Origin: Carboxydocella sporoproducens DSM 16521
GTDB taxonomy: Bacteria; Bacillota; GCA-003054495; Carboxydocellales; Carboxydocellaceae
Direction of reading: 5' to 3'
DNA: 64,000 nt
Assembly: GCF_900167165.1 (NCBI RefSeq)
Contig: NZ_FUXM01000004.1
Location: 67,265 to 131,264 of the forward strand
Below the pieces are notes generated by a model. It made no database searches. It saw only the letters and a program-made list of their open reading frames with translations, and had not been told where the DNA came from. This document shows positions 34,881 to 43,750 of the stretch, piece after piece. Position numbers and translations under genes: made by a program. Position 1 is the first letter of the stretch; each line of letters begins with the position of its first letter.

Positions 34881-36350
34881 ATGGCACAACTAGTCGACTT
34901 GCTCAACAGCTATGTCTGGAGCAAAGCCCTCATCTACCTCTGCCTGGGAGCAGGCATCTATTTCTCCCTGCGCATGCGCTTCTTCCAGGTCCGTCACATC
35001 AAGGACATGGTGAAATTGCTCCTTGGTGGTGGCAGCTCCGAACAAGGGGTATCTTCTTTCCAGGCCTTTGCTCTCTCCGTTTCTGGCCGGGTTGGTACCG
35101 GCAATATCGCCGGGGTTGCTACCGCCATCGCTTATGGTGGGCCTGGTGCAGTTTTCTGGATGTGGGCCATCGCCTTCCTGGGTGCCGGCTCGGCTTTCGT
35201 GGAATCAGCTCTGGCCCAGATTTATAAAGTAGAGAAAGATGGCCAATACCGGGGCGGTCCTGCCTACTACATCGAAAAAGGACTGGGTATGAAATGGTAT
35301 GCTGTCACCTTTGCAGTAGCTACCGTGCTGGCTATGGGCTTCCTGTTGCCCGGTGTCCAGTCCAACAGTATTGCTGCCAGTATCCAGAACGCTTTTGGCG
35401 TCAGCCCGGCCATTACCGGTGCTGGTGTAGTGGCATTGCTGGGCCTGATTATCTTCGGTGGAGTCAAACGTATCAGCCGTGCCGCTGAATTGATTGTTCC
35501 TTTTATGGCAATCGGATATATATTAATGGCACTCATATTTATGGTTGTTAATATCACTGAAGTTCCCCATGTTTTTGCGCTGATTTTCAAAAATGCCTTC
35601 GGACTGGATCCCATGTTTGGCGGTATCCTGGGTTTGGCTGTTTCCTGGGGGGTAAAACGGGGTATCTACTCCAACGAAGCCGGTCAGGGTACTGGTCCCC
35701 AGGCAGCCGCTGCTGCTGAAGTTTCCCACCCGGCCAAACAGGGCTTTGTTCAGGCCTTCTCCGTATATGTGGATACTTTACTGGTCTGTTCTGCTACTGC
35801 TTTTATGATCTTGATTACCGGTAAATACAATGTCATCAATCCTGCCGGCGGCTTTATTGTCGAAAATCTGCCCGGAGTGGATATCGGTCCTGCTTATACC
35901 CAGAAAGCTGTGGAAACCCTCTTCCCCTCCATTGGTGCAGGTTTCGTAGCAGTTGCCCTGTTCTTCTTTGCTTTCACCACCTTGATGGCGTACTACTATA
36001 TCGCTGAGACCAATATCGCCTATCTGTTTAAAAACAATAGCAAAATCGCTATAAACTTGCTGCGTTTCGCCCTGCTGGGCTCCACTTATTACGGTGCGGT
36101 CAAGACCGCTACCGTAGCCTGGGGCCTGGGTGATCTGGGCGTAGGTATCATGGCCTGGTTGAATGTCATCGCCATCCTGATCCTGCAAAAACCGGCACTG
36201 CTGGCATTGAAGGATTATGAAGAGCAAAAAGCTCTGGGCCTGGATCCGGTTTTCGATCCGGTCAAACTGGGCATCAAGAATGCCGATTTCTGGCTCACCT
36301 ATAAACAGCGGCAACAGGGTCAAAACAAAGGTACAATGGCTGCCAAGTAG
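34881..36350 (+). CDS. sodium:alanine/glycine symporter (AgcS family)
   Basis: 489 residues with about ten or eleven membrane helices. The family signature around residues 70-110 is clear (FQAFALSVSGRVGTGNIAGV, then GGPGAVFWMWAIAFLG), and NEAGQGTGPQAAAAAEVSHP near 265 is typical. It takes up alanine or glycine with Na+. Start ATG 34881 has AAGGAGG 7 nt upstream. It has its own promoter, and its terminator is shared with the convergent formate dehydrogenase operon. No glycine riboswitch is visible upstream of it, unlike many glycine transporters. Confidence 0.93.
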   Translation: MAQLVDLLNSYVWSKALIYLCLGAGIYFSLRMRFFQVRHIKDMVKLLLGGGSSEQGVSSFQAFALSVSGRVGTGNIAGVATAIAYGGPGAVFWMWAIAFLGAGSAFVESALAQIYKVEKDGQYRGGPAYYIEKGLGMKWYAVTFAVATVLAMGFLLPGVQSNSIAASIQNAFGVSPAITGAGVVALLGLIIFGGVKRISRAAELIVPFMAIGYILMALIFMVVNITEVPHVFALIFKNAFGLDPMFGGILGLAVSWGVKRGIYSNEAGQGTGPQAAAAAEVSHPAKQGFVQAFSVYVDTLLVCSATAFMILITGKYNVINPAGGFIVENLPGVDIGPAYTQKAVETLFPSIGAGFVAVALFFFAFTTLMAYYYIAETNIAYLFKNNSKIAINLLRFALLGSTYYGAVKTATVAWGLGDLGVGIMAWLNVIAILILQKPALLALKDYEEQKALGLDPVFDPVKLGIKNADFWLTYKQRQQGQNKGTMAAK

Positions 36351-36355
36351 TAAGC

Positions 36356-36384
36356 AAGCCCCTCTGCTCCAGGCAGAGGGGCTT
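36356..36384. terminator. terminator between agcS and fdhA
   Basis: AAGCCCCTCTGC-TCCAG-GCAGAGGGGCTT, a 12-bp perfect stem between convergent genes; T tracts are short on both sides. Confidence 0.75.
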
Positions 36385-36388
36385 ACCT

Positions 36389-39079
36389 TTACCCTATTTT
36401 CTCCACGCGAACCGCCGCTACTTTCAATTCCGGAATTTTGGCAATGGGATCACGAGCGGTATTGGTCAGCAGGTTAGCTGCACTTTCGGCAAAATGGAAA
36501 GAAGTAAAGACTGTGCCAGGCCGTACCATCTCCGTCACTTTGGCCTTGATGGTGATGGCCCCCCGGCGCGACACCACCTTCACCAGGTCCCCATCAACAA
36601 TGCCCAGACGGCAAGCATCCTGAGGATGAATCTCCAGATAATCAGCAGGCATAAATTCCGCCAGGCCCCGGGAACGCCTGGTCATGGTACCAGTATGGTA
36701 GTGGGTACGGCGCCGCCCGGTATTGAGTACCAGGGGATATTCCTCATCAGGCAGCTCTGCCGGTGGTGTAAAATCCACGGCATGGAACTTGCCCAGCCCC
36801 CGGCTGAATTTGCCCACATGCAGAATCGGCGTACCGGGGTGGTCAGGGCTGGGGCAGGGCCACTGCAAGCCACCCTGTTCCAGCCGCTCGTAGCTGATGC
36901 CACCATAAGAAGGTGTAACCCTGGCGATTTCAGCCATGACCTCTGCCGGATGGCTGTAGTCCATTTTCAGCCCCAGGCGGCGGCCGATTTCCGCCAGCAC
37001 CTGCCAGTCAGCCCGGGCCCCTCCAATGGGCTCAATGGCTTTCCGCACCCGCTGCACCCGCCGCTCGCTATTGGTAAAGGTGCCATCCTTTTCAGCAAAG
37101 CTGGCGCCCGGCAGCACTACATGGGCCAGACGGGCTGTTTCCGTCAGGAAGATATCCTGGACCACCAGGAATTCCAGGTGCTTGAGAGCTTCTTCCACAT
37201 GCTTGATATCCGGGTCGCTTAACATGGGGTTCTCACCCAGAATGAACATGCCTTTGATGGACCCGGCATGAGCAGCTTCCAGCATTTCTCCCACCGTCAA
37301 ACCAGGGGTGGCAGGCAGATAATCCACTTCCCAGGCTTGCTGGAATTTGAGGCGGACCTGTTCATCTGTTACACTCTGGTAGCCGGGCAGGACATTGGGT
37401 AAGCCGCCCATATCGCAGGCTCCCTGGACGTTGTTCTGACCCCGTAAGGGATTGACCCCGGAGCTGGGTTTGCCCAGATGGCCACAGAGCAGAGCCAGGT
37501 TAGCAATCGCCAGGACATTGGCAGTTCCGGAAGTATGCTGGGTCACGCCCATAGTATAGAAAATAGCGGCTTTTTCCGCCCGGGCATAGGCCCGCGCCAC
37601 CTGCCTAATGGTCTCTGCCGGCACCCCGACATAGTTTTCCACCAGTTCCGGTTTGAAGTTGGTCAGGCTGGCTGCCCATTCCTCAAAGCCTTCTGTCCGC
37701 TCCTTAACAAATTCCTTATTCCAGAGGCCTTCCTCAATGATAGTGTAGGCCAGGGCGTTGAGAAGCGGGATATTGGCCCCTGGTTTAATTTGCAGATGCT
37801 CTTTAGCCAGAGCAGCAATTTCCGTGCGCCGCGGGTCGACCACAAAGAGAGTGGCTCCCCGGCGGACTGCTTTTTGCATTTCCACCCCGATGATGGGATG
37901 GGCTTCAGTGGTATTAGAACCGATTACCAGTAAAACTTCACAGTCCTTGATTTCACCAATGGAGTTGGTCATTGCCCCGCTGCCAAATGCCATCGCCAGA
38001 CCGGCGACAGTAGAGGAGTGTCAAAGGCGGGCGCAATGATCGATATTATTGGTGCCAAAGGCAGCCCGGGCCAGTTTGTTGAGAAGATAATTTTCCTCAT
38101 TGGTGCAGCGAGCCGAAGCCAGAAAAGCCAATGCTTGCCCGCCGTCCCGCTCCTTGATTTCCTTCAGTTTACTGGTGACCAGGTCCAGAGCCTCATCCCA
38201 GCTGGCCGGTACCAGTTCACCGTTTTTGCGAATCAGAGGAGTGGTCAAACGCTCCGGGCTATGGATGAAATCATAGCCAAAGCGGCCTTTGATGCAGAGG
38301 TGTTTGCCATTGACTTCCCCGCTTTCATCTGTAGTAACCCCAACTACCTTGCCATCCCTGACATTCAGCTGAATGGTACAGCCGGTGCCACAATAGGGGC
38401 AGATGGTGCGAACCTTTTTCATCTCCCAGGGCCGGCCCTGGCCTACCATCTGCTTTTCCACCAGCGCCCCTACCGGACAGACAGCGACACAGCTGCCGCA
38501 GCCGATACAGACGGACTCGCCCATGCCGGTATCCAGAGCCGGGGTGATTTTGGTATTGAAACCCCGGTAGGCGAAATCCAGGACACTCCGCCCCTGGATT
38601 TCTGCACAAACCCGCACACATTTGCCGCAGAGGATGCATTTGTTATTATCCCGCAGGATAACGGGGCTGCTCTCATCAATGGGAAAATCATGCCTTTCCC
38701 CCTGGAAGGAGGGCTGGCGTACACCATAGCGGTAAGCATATTCCGCCAGCTTGCAGTTGCCGGTTTTATGACAGGTCATGCAATCTTCCGGGTGGTTGGC
38801 CAGCAGCAATTCCAGGATGGTTTGCCGGGCTTCCCGCACCTGCTGGCTTTCGGTATGGACCACCATCCCATCAGTCGCTTCAGTAACACAGGAGGCAGGC
38901 AGATTGCGCATACCCTCGATTTCCACCACACATATGCGGCAAGCGCCGGGCCGGGTTAATTCCGGATCATGGCAAAAGGTAGGAATGTCTAGACCGGCAG
39001 CCTGGGCTGCTTCCAGCACGGTAGTGCCTTTGGGTACAGTCACCTGCCGGCCGTCTATAGTCAAAGTAACAGTGCTCAT
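36389..39079 (-). CDS. fdhA: formate dehydrogenase alpha subunit, selenocysteine-containing
   Basis: 896 residues when the in-frame TGA at 38021-38023 is read as selenocysteine (residue 353, context NIDHCARL-U-HSSTVAGLA, where formate dehydrogenases have Cys or Sec). The N-terminal part has a NuoG-like [2Fe-2S] domain (FCHDP, GACRICVV), CILCGKCVRVC and CIGCGSCVAVCP [4Fe-4S] clusters, then the molybdopterin core starting with CPYCGTGC (about 225) and a C-terminal dinucleotide-binding domain. It oxidises formate or reduces CO2. It overlaps the upstream ferredoxin-like gene by 4 nt and is the last gene of an operon with NuoF/NuoE-like subunits, suggesting an NAD-linked, possibly electron-bifurcating complex. 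Confidence 0.95.
37985..38020 (-). promoter_or_regulatory. bacterial SECIS element in fdhA
   Basis: Immediately 3' of the UGA. The apical hairpin TCGCC-GGTCT-GGCGA (38007-37993) has loop GGUCU, 18 nt after the UGA. E. coli fdhF has the same GGUCU loop at the same distance. It should recruit SelB with tRNA-Sec. Confidence 0.88.
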
Positions 39080-40014
39080 CTCTCTCCCCCCTCTTTCTGG
39101 AGGTTAGCCAGGATTTCGGTCAGGCCCAGAGCCTCTGCCCAGGGTGCCAGGCGGAAACTGCCATCTTCATTGCGCAAGTAAGGCGGCTGCGCCTTGGGAT
39201 TGTAGCGCAAATCCATGCCCAGGCGCCCTTTCAGGCACAGGGGGCGTCCCGGTGCTGCCTGCCCGGCAGCAACACCAACCACCTGCCCCTGCTTTTTGAG
39301 CAGGAAGAACTGACAACCCGCTTCACAGAAAGTACAGGTTTTTTCCTCCCGCTCCAGTTCCCAGGTACGGCCCAGACCAGCAGTGCGCTTATCCACCAGG
39401 GCCCCTACCGGACAGACGGAAACGCAGTTATTGCAGTAGATGCAGTTGGAGAAAGCCAGATCAGTATCCAGGGCCGGGGCGATTTTGGTACTAAAGCCCC
39501 GGTAGGCAAAGTGAATTGCATGCTGACCGCGGATCTCGGCACAGATGCGGACACATTTGCCACAGAGAATGCATTTATTCAAATCCCGCTGGATGTAAGG
39601 GTTGCTATCATCCAGGGGATAGGCATGGCGTTCGCCGCCAAAACCTGGGTCCCGTACTCCGTATTCATAGGCATACTGCTGGAGCAAACAGGCTCCGCTG
39701 GCCTCACAGGTGAGGCAATCATTGGGGTGGTTGGCCAGCAATAACTCCAGGATGGTTTTCCGGGCCTCCATTACCGCCGGGGAATGGGTTTCCACTTCCA
39801 TTCCCTCTGCCACCGGCGTGACACAGGAAGCCGGTAGATTGCGGGCCCCTTTCACCTCCACCACACAGAGCCGGCAGGCCCCGGGTTTGGAGAGGCGGGG
39901 ATCGTAACAGAGGGTGGGAATGTTGATGCCCAGCTCCCGGGCTGCCTCCAGAACCGTATATTCGGCGGGAACCGTCACTTTTTGACCATTGATAGTCAAA
40001 GTCACTTTATTCAC
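39076..40014 (-). CDS. FdhA-like ferredoxin subunit without catalytic domain
   Basis: 312 residues, strongly similar to the first 300 residues of the neighbouring FdhA: [2Fe-2S] domain (LCYDP, GACRLCVV), His/Cys cluster (HPNDCLTCEASGAC), CILCGKCVRIC, CIYCNNCVSVCP and CTFCEAGC, then stops where the molybdopterin domain would continue. It has all iron-sulphur clusters of a NuoG/HydA N-terminus and no active site. Its likely role is an electron-relay subunit between FdhA and the NuoF-like subunit, comparable to the HylC-type subunits of bifurcating formate dehydrogenases. It overlaps fdhA by 4 nt and starts 14 nt after the NuoF-like gene. Confidence 0.9.
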   Translation of the reverse strand: MNKVTLTINGQKVTVPAEYTVLEAARELGINIPTLCYDPRLSKPGACRLCVVEVKGARNLPASCVTPVAEGMEVETHSPAVMEARKTILELLLANHPNDCLTCEASGACLLQQYAYEYGVRDPGFGGERHAYPLDDSNPYIQRDLNKCILCGKCVRICAEIRGQHAIHFAYRGFSTKIAPALDTDLAFSNCIYCNNCVSVCPVGALVDKRTAGLGRTWELEREEKTCTFCEAGCQFFLLKKQGQVVGVAAGQAAPGRPLCLKGRLGMDLRYNPKAQPPYLRNEDGSFRLAPWAEALGLTEILANLQKEGGER

Positions 40015-40028
40015 CGACGGCCCACCTC

Positions 40029-41849
40029 CTACTTGCGCCCGACAGCGCCGAATTTACATTTGCTCATGCAGACACCGCACTTGATACACTTGGCGGGATC
40101 GATAACATGGGCTTCCTTGGTATTGCCGCTGATAGCCCCCACCGGACAGTTCTTTTTACACAACCCGCAACCTATACATTTTTCGGCATCGATATAGTAG
40201 GTGAGCAGATTGCTGCAGACTCCGGCCGGGCAGCGTTTTTCCCGGATATGGGCTTCGTATTCATCCCTGAAATAGCGCAGAGTGGACAGTACCGGGTTGG
40301 GAGCCGTCTGTCCCAGGCCGCAAAGGGAAGTGGACTTAATCACCCTGGCCAGCCGTTCCAGAGTTTCGATATCCCCTTCCCGGCCTTCCCCGGCACAAAT
40401 CCGCTGCAGAATCTCCAGCATGCGCTTGGTCCCTTCCCGGCAGGGGGTACACTTGCCGCAGGACTCCTTCTGGGTGAAATTGAGGAAAAAGCGTGCCAGG
40501 TCCACCATACAGGTAGTTTCATCCATTATCACCAGACCGCCGGAACCCATCATCGCCCCGGCGGCGATCAGGGAATCATAATCAATAGGCAAGTCCAGCA
40601 GAGATTCAGGCAGACAGCCACCGGAAGGACCGCCGATCTGAACGGCCTTGAATTTCTTGCCATCCCGGATACCACCGCCGATATCAAAGATGATCTGCCG
40701 CATGGTAATACCCATGGGCACTTCCACCAGACCGGTATTGTTCACTTTACCGGTCATAGCGAAGACTTTGGTACCCTTACTTTTCTCCGTCCCGATAGCA
40801 GCATACCAGTCTGCCCCTTTGCGGAAGATAAGAGGTACATTGGCAAAAGTCTCTACGTTGTTAATATTAGTCGGCTTACCCCATAGCCCTTTGACAGCCG
40901 GGAATGGCGGTCTGGGCCGGGGCATACCCCGTTCCCCTTCAATAGAGTTGAGCAGGGCCGTTTCCTCACCACAGACAAAAGCACCGGCACCAGCCTTGAT
41001 TTTAATGCGGAAACTAAAATTGCTGCCCAGGATATTGTCACCCAGATAACCGGCCGCTTCCGCCTGGGCGATGGCTACTTTCAGCCGCTTGATAGCCAGC
41101 GGATATTCGGCCCGCACATAGATATAGCCTTCATCGGCCCCAATGGCATAGCCGCAAATCAACATCCCTTCCAGAACAGCATGGGGATCCCCTTCCAGAA
41201 CGGAACGGTCCATGAATGCCCCCGGGTCCCCTTCATCGGCATTACAGACAACATATTTTTTCTCACCGGGCGCTTTGCTGGTAAATTCCCATTTCAAACC
41301 GGTGGGGAAGCCGCCACCCCCCCGGCCCCGCAGGCCGGATTTTTTCACATCCTCGATTACCTGCTGGGGTGTATACTCCCGCAACACTTTTTCCAGAGCC
41401 TGGTAGCCGCCGGCAGCAATATATTCCTGAATGTTTTCCGGATCGATATGGCCGCAATTATGTAGAACTTCCCGCTGCTGTTTGGCATAAAAGGGCACAT
41501 CCCGATAGGTAATCGCTCTTTGCTGATTGCCAGGATCCTGATAAAGCAGGCGTTCCAGGATATTTCCTTCAATGATGTGAGATTGCACTAATTCAGAAAT
41601 ATCCTCCACCTGTACCCGGCGGTAGAACACCCCCTGGGGTTCCATGATCACCAGCGGCCCCTGCTCACAAAAACCATGACAACCGGTCATAACCACTTCA
41701 ATTTGTCCCAGTTGCCGGGCTGCCAGTTCTGCCTTCAGGGCATCCATAACCTTGACCGAACCGGAAGACATACAGCCGGTACCGCCACAGATTAAAATTC
41801 TCTCTACTTTTTGCAACTGTGCCACCCTCATTTCCCCCCTCTTATTCAT
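40029..41849 (-). CDS. NuoF/HymB-like NADH-binding flavoprotein subunit
   Basis: 606 residues. The order is a thioredoxin-like [2Fe-2S] domain (ILICGGTGCMSSGS, about 18), FMN/NADH site (GLRGRGGGGFPTGLKW, about 173), SLBB region, [4Fe-4S] motif ESCGKCTPCREGTKRM (about 465), and a C-terminal 2x[4Fe-4S] ferredoxin domain (CIGCGLCKKNCPVGAI, CIKCGVCMSKCKFGA). This is the HymB/HydB arrangement of NAD-reducing or bifurcating hydrogenases and formate dehydrogenases. It overlaps the NuoE-like gene by 8 nt. It would exchange electrons between NAD(H) and, if bifurcating, ferredoxin. Confidence 0.95.
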   Translation of the reverse strand: MNKRGEMRVAQLQKVERILICGGTGCMSSGSVKVMDALKAELAARQLGQIEVVMTGCHGFCEQGPLVIMEPQGVFYRRVQVEDISELVQSHIIEGNILERLLYQDPGNQQRAITYRDVPFYAKQQREVLHNCGHIDPENIQEYIAAGGYQALEKVLREYTPQQVIEDVKKSGLRGRGGGGFPTGLKWEFTSKAPGEKKYVVCNADEGDPGAFMDRSVLEGDPHAVLEGMLICGYAIGADEGYIYVRAEYPLAIKRLKVAIAQAEAAGYLGDNILGSNFSFRIKIKAGAGAFVCGEETALLNSIEGERGMPRPRPPFPAVKGLWGKPTNINNVETFANVPLIFRKGADWYAAIGTEKSKGTKVFAMTGKVNNTGLVEVPMGITMRQIIFDIGGGIRDGKKFKAVQIGGPSGGCLPESLLDLPIDYDSLIAAGAMMGSGGLVIMDETTCMVDLARFFLNFTQKESCGKCTPCREGTKRMLEILQRICAGEGREGDIETLERLARVIKSTSLCGLGQTAPNPVLSTLRYFRDEYEAHIREKRCPAGVCSNLLTYYIDAEKCIGCGLCKKNCPVGAISGNTKEAHVIDPAKCIKCGVCMSKCKFGAVGRK

Positions 41850-42330
41850 ACTGGGCCAGGATTTCCTTGACCCTGTCCGGTGTCAGGCGACCATGGGTAT
41901 CATCGTTGACCATGATCACCGGTGCCAGCCCACAGGCTCCGATACAGGCTACTGATTCTAAAGTAAAGCGCAAATCTTCGGTGGTCTCCCCATCCTTAAT
42001 ATTGAGTTCATTCTGGATGGTTTCAAAAATCTTGGCCCCACCCCGCACGTGACAGGCCGTCCCCAGACAGACCCGAATAATATTGCGGCCCCGGGGCTTC
42101 AGATGAAACTGGGCATAGAATGTGACCACACCATAAACTTTGGCAAAGGGAATATTCAGCGCTTCCGAAATGCGCCGCAATACTTCCGGCGGCAGGTAGC
42201 CATAGATTTCCTGGGCTTCCTGCAGCACCGGAATCAGTGCCCCCTTCTGGCCAGCATAATGGGCCAGTACCTGTTCTAACTGTTCCTGTTTGGGATCCCT
42301 GGGCGTTTGCCCGCATTGACAACACGTCAT
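41842..42330 (-). CDS. NuoE/HymA-like [2Fe-2S] subunit
   Basis: 162 residues, a thioredoxin-fold [2Fe-2S] protein. The four cluster cysteines are in VCLGTACHVRGG (about residue 86) and CIGACGLAPVIMVND (about 127). The N-terminus is unusual in carrying an extra CCQC. It is the first gene of the formate dehydrogenase operon (NuoE-, NuoF-, ferredoxin-like subunit, FdhA). ATG 42330 is preceded by AGGAGGGGG. The gene for 5-formyl-THF cyclo-ligase ends 26 nt upstream, linking the operon to one-carbon metabolism. Confidence 0.93.
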   Translation of the reverse strand: MTCCQCGQTPRDPKQEQLEQVLAHYAGQKGALIPVLQEAQEIYGYLPPEVLRRISEALNIPFAKVYGVVTFYAQFHLKPRGRNIIRVCLGTACHVRGGAKIFETIQNELNIKDGETTEDLRFTLESVACIGACGLAPVIMVNDDTHGRLTPDRVKEILAQYE

Positions 42331-42356
42331 CCCTTATTTCCCCCTCCTCCATGGTT

Positions 42357-42923
42357 TCAGATGAAATTTAAAGTCCTCTCCTCAGTCACCAGCCGGTGCA
42401 TCCGGCAATCATGGGCTTCGGGATGGACATCAGGCACCAGTTGTAACTCAAAGATGGGAGCCAGCCAGCGGCAATCCGGCCTGGTTTGAGGCAAAAACCG
42501 GTCATAAAAACCGCCACCATAACCCAGCCGGTAGCCCCGATAATCAAAGGCAACTCCCGGGACAATTACCACATCCAATTCAGTCGGTACCAGACGGGGT
42601 AAAATGGTCTTCGGCTGCCGGATCCCCCAAACCCCTGGCTCAATATCCCGCTCCAGATCCTGGATTTGATACAACAAAAGGACTTTATTCTCGACATCCG
42701 TCACCGGCAATACTACTCGTTTTCCCAGCCGCAGCAACTCCTGCAACAAGGGCCCGGTCTCCACTTCCTGGCGGAAATCCATATAGGCCATTACCGTCTC
42801 AGCAGCCTTGATTTCCGGCAAGTCCAGCAGGGCAGCGATAATCTGCCGGCTTTTCTCCCCTACCTCCTCCGGCGTGAGGTTCTGGCGGGCAGCCAGGACC
42901 TGCCGGCGTAGTTCCTTTTTCAT
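42357..42923 (-). CDS. 5-formyltetrahydrofolate cyclo-ligase
   Basis: 188 residues. ATP-dependent conversion of 5-formyl-THF to 5,10-methenyl-THF. The N-terminal basic MKKELRRQVLAARQNLT and the C-terminal signature GYRLGYGGGFYDRFLP (about residue 130) with PGVAFD before it are diagnostic. It lies directly upstream of the formate dehydrogenase operon on the same strand, consistent with formate-folate (Wood-Ljungdahl type) one-carbon flow. The start is ATG 42923 after AAGGTGG. The 137 nt between it and the plus-strand 43061 region hold divergent promoters that I cannot define precisely. Confidence 0.93.
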   Translation of the reverse strand: MKKELRRQVLAARQNLTPEEVGEKSRQIIAALLDLPEIKAAETVMAYMDFRQEVETGPLLQELLRLGKRVVLPVTDVENKVLLLYQIQDLERDIEPGVWGIRQPKTILPRLVPTELDVVIVPGVAFDYRGYRLGYGGGFYDRFLPQTRPDCRWLAPIFELQLVPDVHPEAHDCRMHRLVTEERTLNFI

Positions 42924-43060
42924 CCCCTGACCACCTTTTTGTGAATTTTCTTACTCTTTTTTATTATATACCCGTCTTTTTTGGGATACAATAAAAAATT
43001 TGCAACTATTATACCACTTGCGCATATTATTTACCAGGAGGTGAAAAAGGGGGAGGGAAG

Positions 43061-43165
43061 ATGAGGTTGGTGAAAGTGGTCGCAAGTACGCACAGAGAAA
43101 ATTTAGCCCAAAAAGTACTATCGGGGGGAATCGTGCATAAATTAATAGTGAAGAAGGTGAGCTAA
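43061..43165 (+). CDS. putative 34-residue peptide upstream of the zinc-finger gene
   Basis: ATG 43061 has GGGGGAGGG just upstream. The frame ends with TAA at 43163-43165, directly abutting the ATG of the next gene (43166), which suggests translational coupling. The peptide is basic (MRLVKVVASTHREN...). No counterpart is found upstream of the paralogous operon, so it may be a leader peptide or chance. Confidence 0.3.
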   Translation: MRLVKVVASTHRENLAQKVLSGGIVHKLIVKKVS

Positions 43166-43330
43166 ATGGAAGATATCCGCTGCTCCTGCGGCAAGCTCAT
43201 CTGTCAGTACCAGGATAATATGATCATCATTAAATGCCGTCATTGCAAGCGGTTTTTAATCATCAGATTTAATCAGGCCAGTCAGACCAAGCCCCGTATC
43301 TTCTGGCGCGAATTTAAAAAAGAATATTGA
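43166..43330 (+). CDS. Com-like zinc-finger mini-protein, first in operon
   Basis: 54 residues: IRCSCGKLICQ, IIKCRHCKRFLIIRFN, then a basic tail with TKP. One CxC and one CxxC pair predict a single zinc site. Nearest relative in the window is 30126-30275 at the same place in the sister operon. The ribosome site AAGGTGAG is upstream of ATG 43166. Elements A and B follow it. By analogy with phage Mu Com, an mRNA-binding zinc finger, a post-transcriptional regulator of the cytochrome operon is proposed; there is no direct evidence. Confidence 0.8.
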   Translation: MEDIRCSCGKLICQYQDNMIIIKCRHCKRFLIIRFNQASQTKPRIFWREFKKEY

Positions 43331-43334
43331 AGAG

Positions 43335-43393
43335 AGTCCAGAGACGTTAAGTCCAGAGGCCAGCATTAGACTACTAATGCTGGCATTTTCTTT
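43335..43393 (+). promoter_or_regulatory. tandem AGYCCNGAGRC element A with terminator hairpin
   Basis: AGTCCAGAGAC (43335-43345) and AGTCCAGAGGC (43350-43360), gap 4. The last two bases enter an 11-bp perfect stem GCCAGCATTAG/CTAATGCTGGC (43359-43384), loop ACTA, then ATTTTCTTT. It lies just after the first zinc-finger gene. Confidence 0.85.
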
Positions 43394-43400
43394 ACGGTGG

Positions 43401-43432
43401 ACTAAAAGAAAATGCGAGCATTTTTTAGTGCT
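43401..43432 (+). terminator. extra hairpin between elements A and B
   Basis: ACTAA.AGAAAATGC-GA-GCATTTTTTAGT: a 7-bp stem extendable through ACTAA/TTAGT, in the untranslated gap between the two zinc-finger genes. It could be an alternative partner of hairpin A. Confidence 0.45.
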
Positions 43433-43459
43433 CACCGGAGGACAAAGGCTTTCAGCCAG

Positions 43460-43527
43460 AGCCCGGAGACCCTGAGTCCTGAGGCCGGCCTGTATGGAAC
43501 TTTACCGTGCAGGGCCGGCCTTTGGTT
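43460..43527 (+). promoter_or_regulatory. tandem AGYCCNGAGRC element B with hairpin
   Basis: AGCCCGGAGAC (43460-43470) and AGTCCTGAGGC (43475-43485), gap 4. The second copy overlaps the 5' arm of AGGCCGGCC/GGCCGGCCT (43482-43521, extended by TG/CA), followed by TTGGTTTT. It lies just upstream of the second zinc-finger gene. Confidence 0.8.
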
Positions 43528-43554
43528 TTGATCAAACAGCAAGGGAGGGGGAAC

Positions 43555-43728
43555 ATGGAACGGGAAAGGCAACAGGAGCAACTGGAAAACGTCTACTGCA
43601 AATGTGGCAAAATCGTGGCCCAGAAAAAGAGATACAAACTCTACATCAAGTGCCGCCACTGCAAACGCTATTTGATTCTTTCTACTGGCGGCAGTCCCTG
43701 GCAGGTTATCGGTTCCAATGACCCGTGA
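43555..43728 (+). CDS. Com-like zinc-finger mini-protein, second in operon
   Basis: 57 residues with a charged N-terminus (MERERQQEQLENVY) and the core CKCGKIVAQ...YIKCRHCKRYLIL, nearly the same as 29835-30026 over CGKIVAQ and YIKCRHCKR. It has one predicted zinc site. Start ATG 43555 has GGGAGGGGG directly upstream; the longer frame from 43507 is not supported. It is followed 22 nt later by the two-helix membrane protein. RNA binding is inferred as for its paralogues. Confidence 0.8.
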   Translation: MERERQQEQLENVYCKCGKIVAQKKRYKLYIKCRHCKRYLILSTGGSPWQVIGSNDP

Positions 43729-43750
43729 GGTTGCAAAGGAGGTATGCTCT

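Noticed and set aside
36389..38020. Separate truncated formate dehydrogenase gene starting at 37993
   Set aside because: Same frame as 38021-39079, split only by a TGA at the Sec position with a matching SECIS; treated as one selenoprotein gene.
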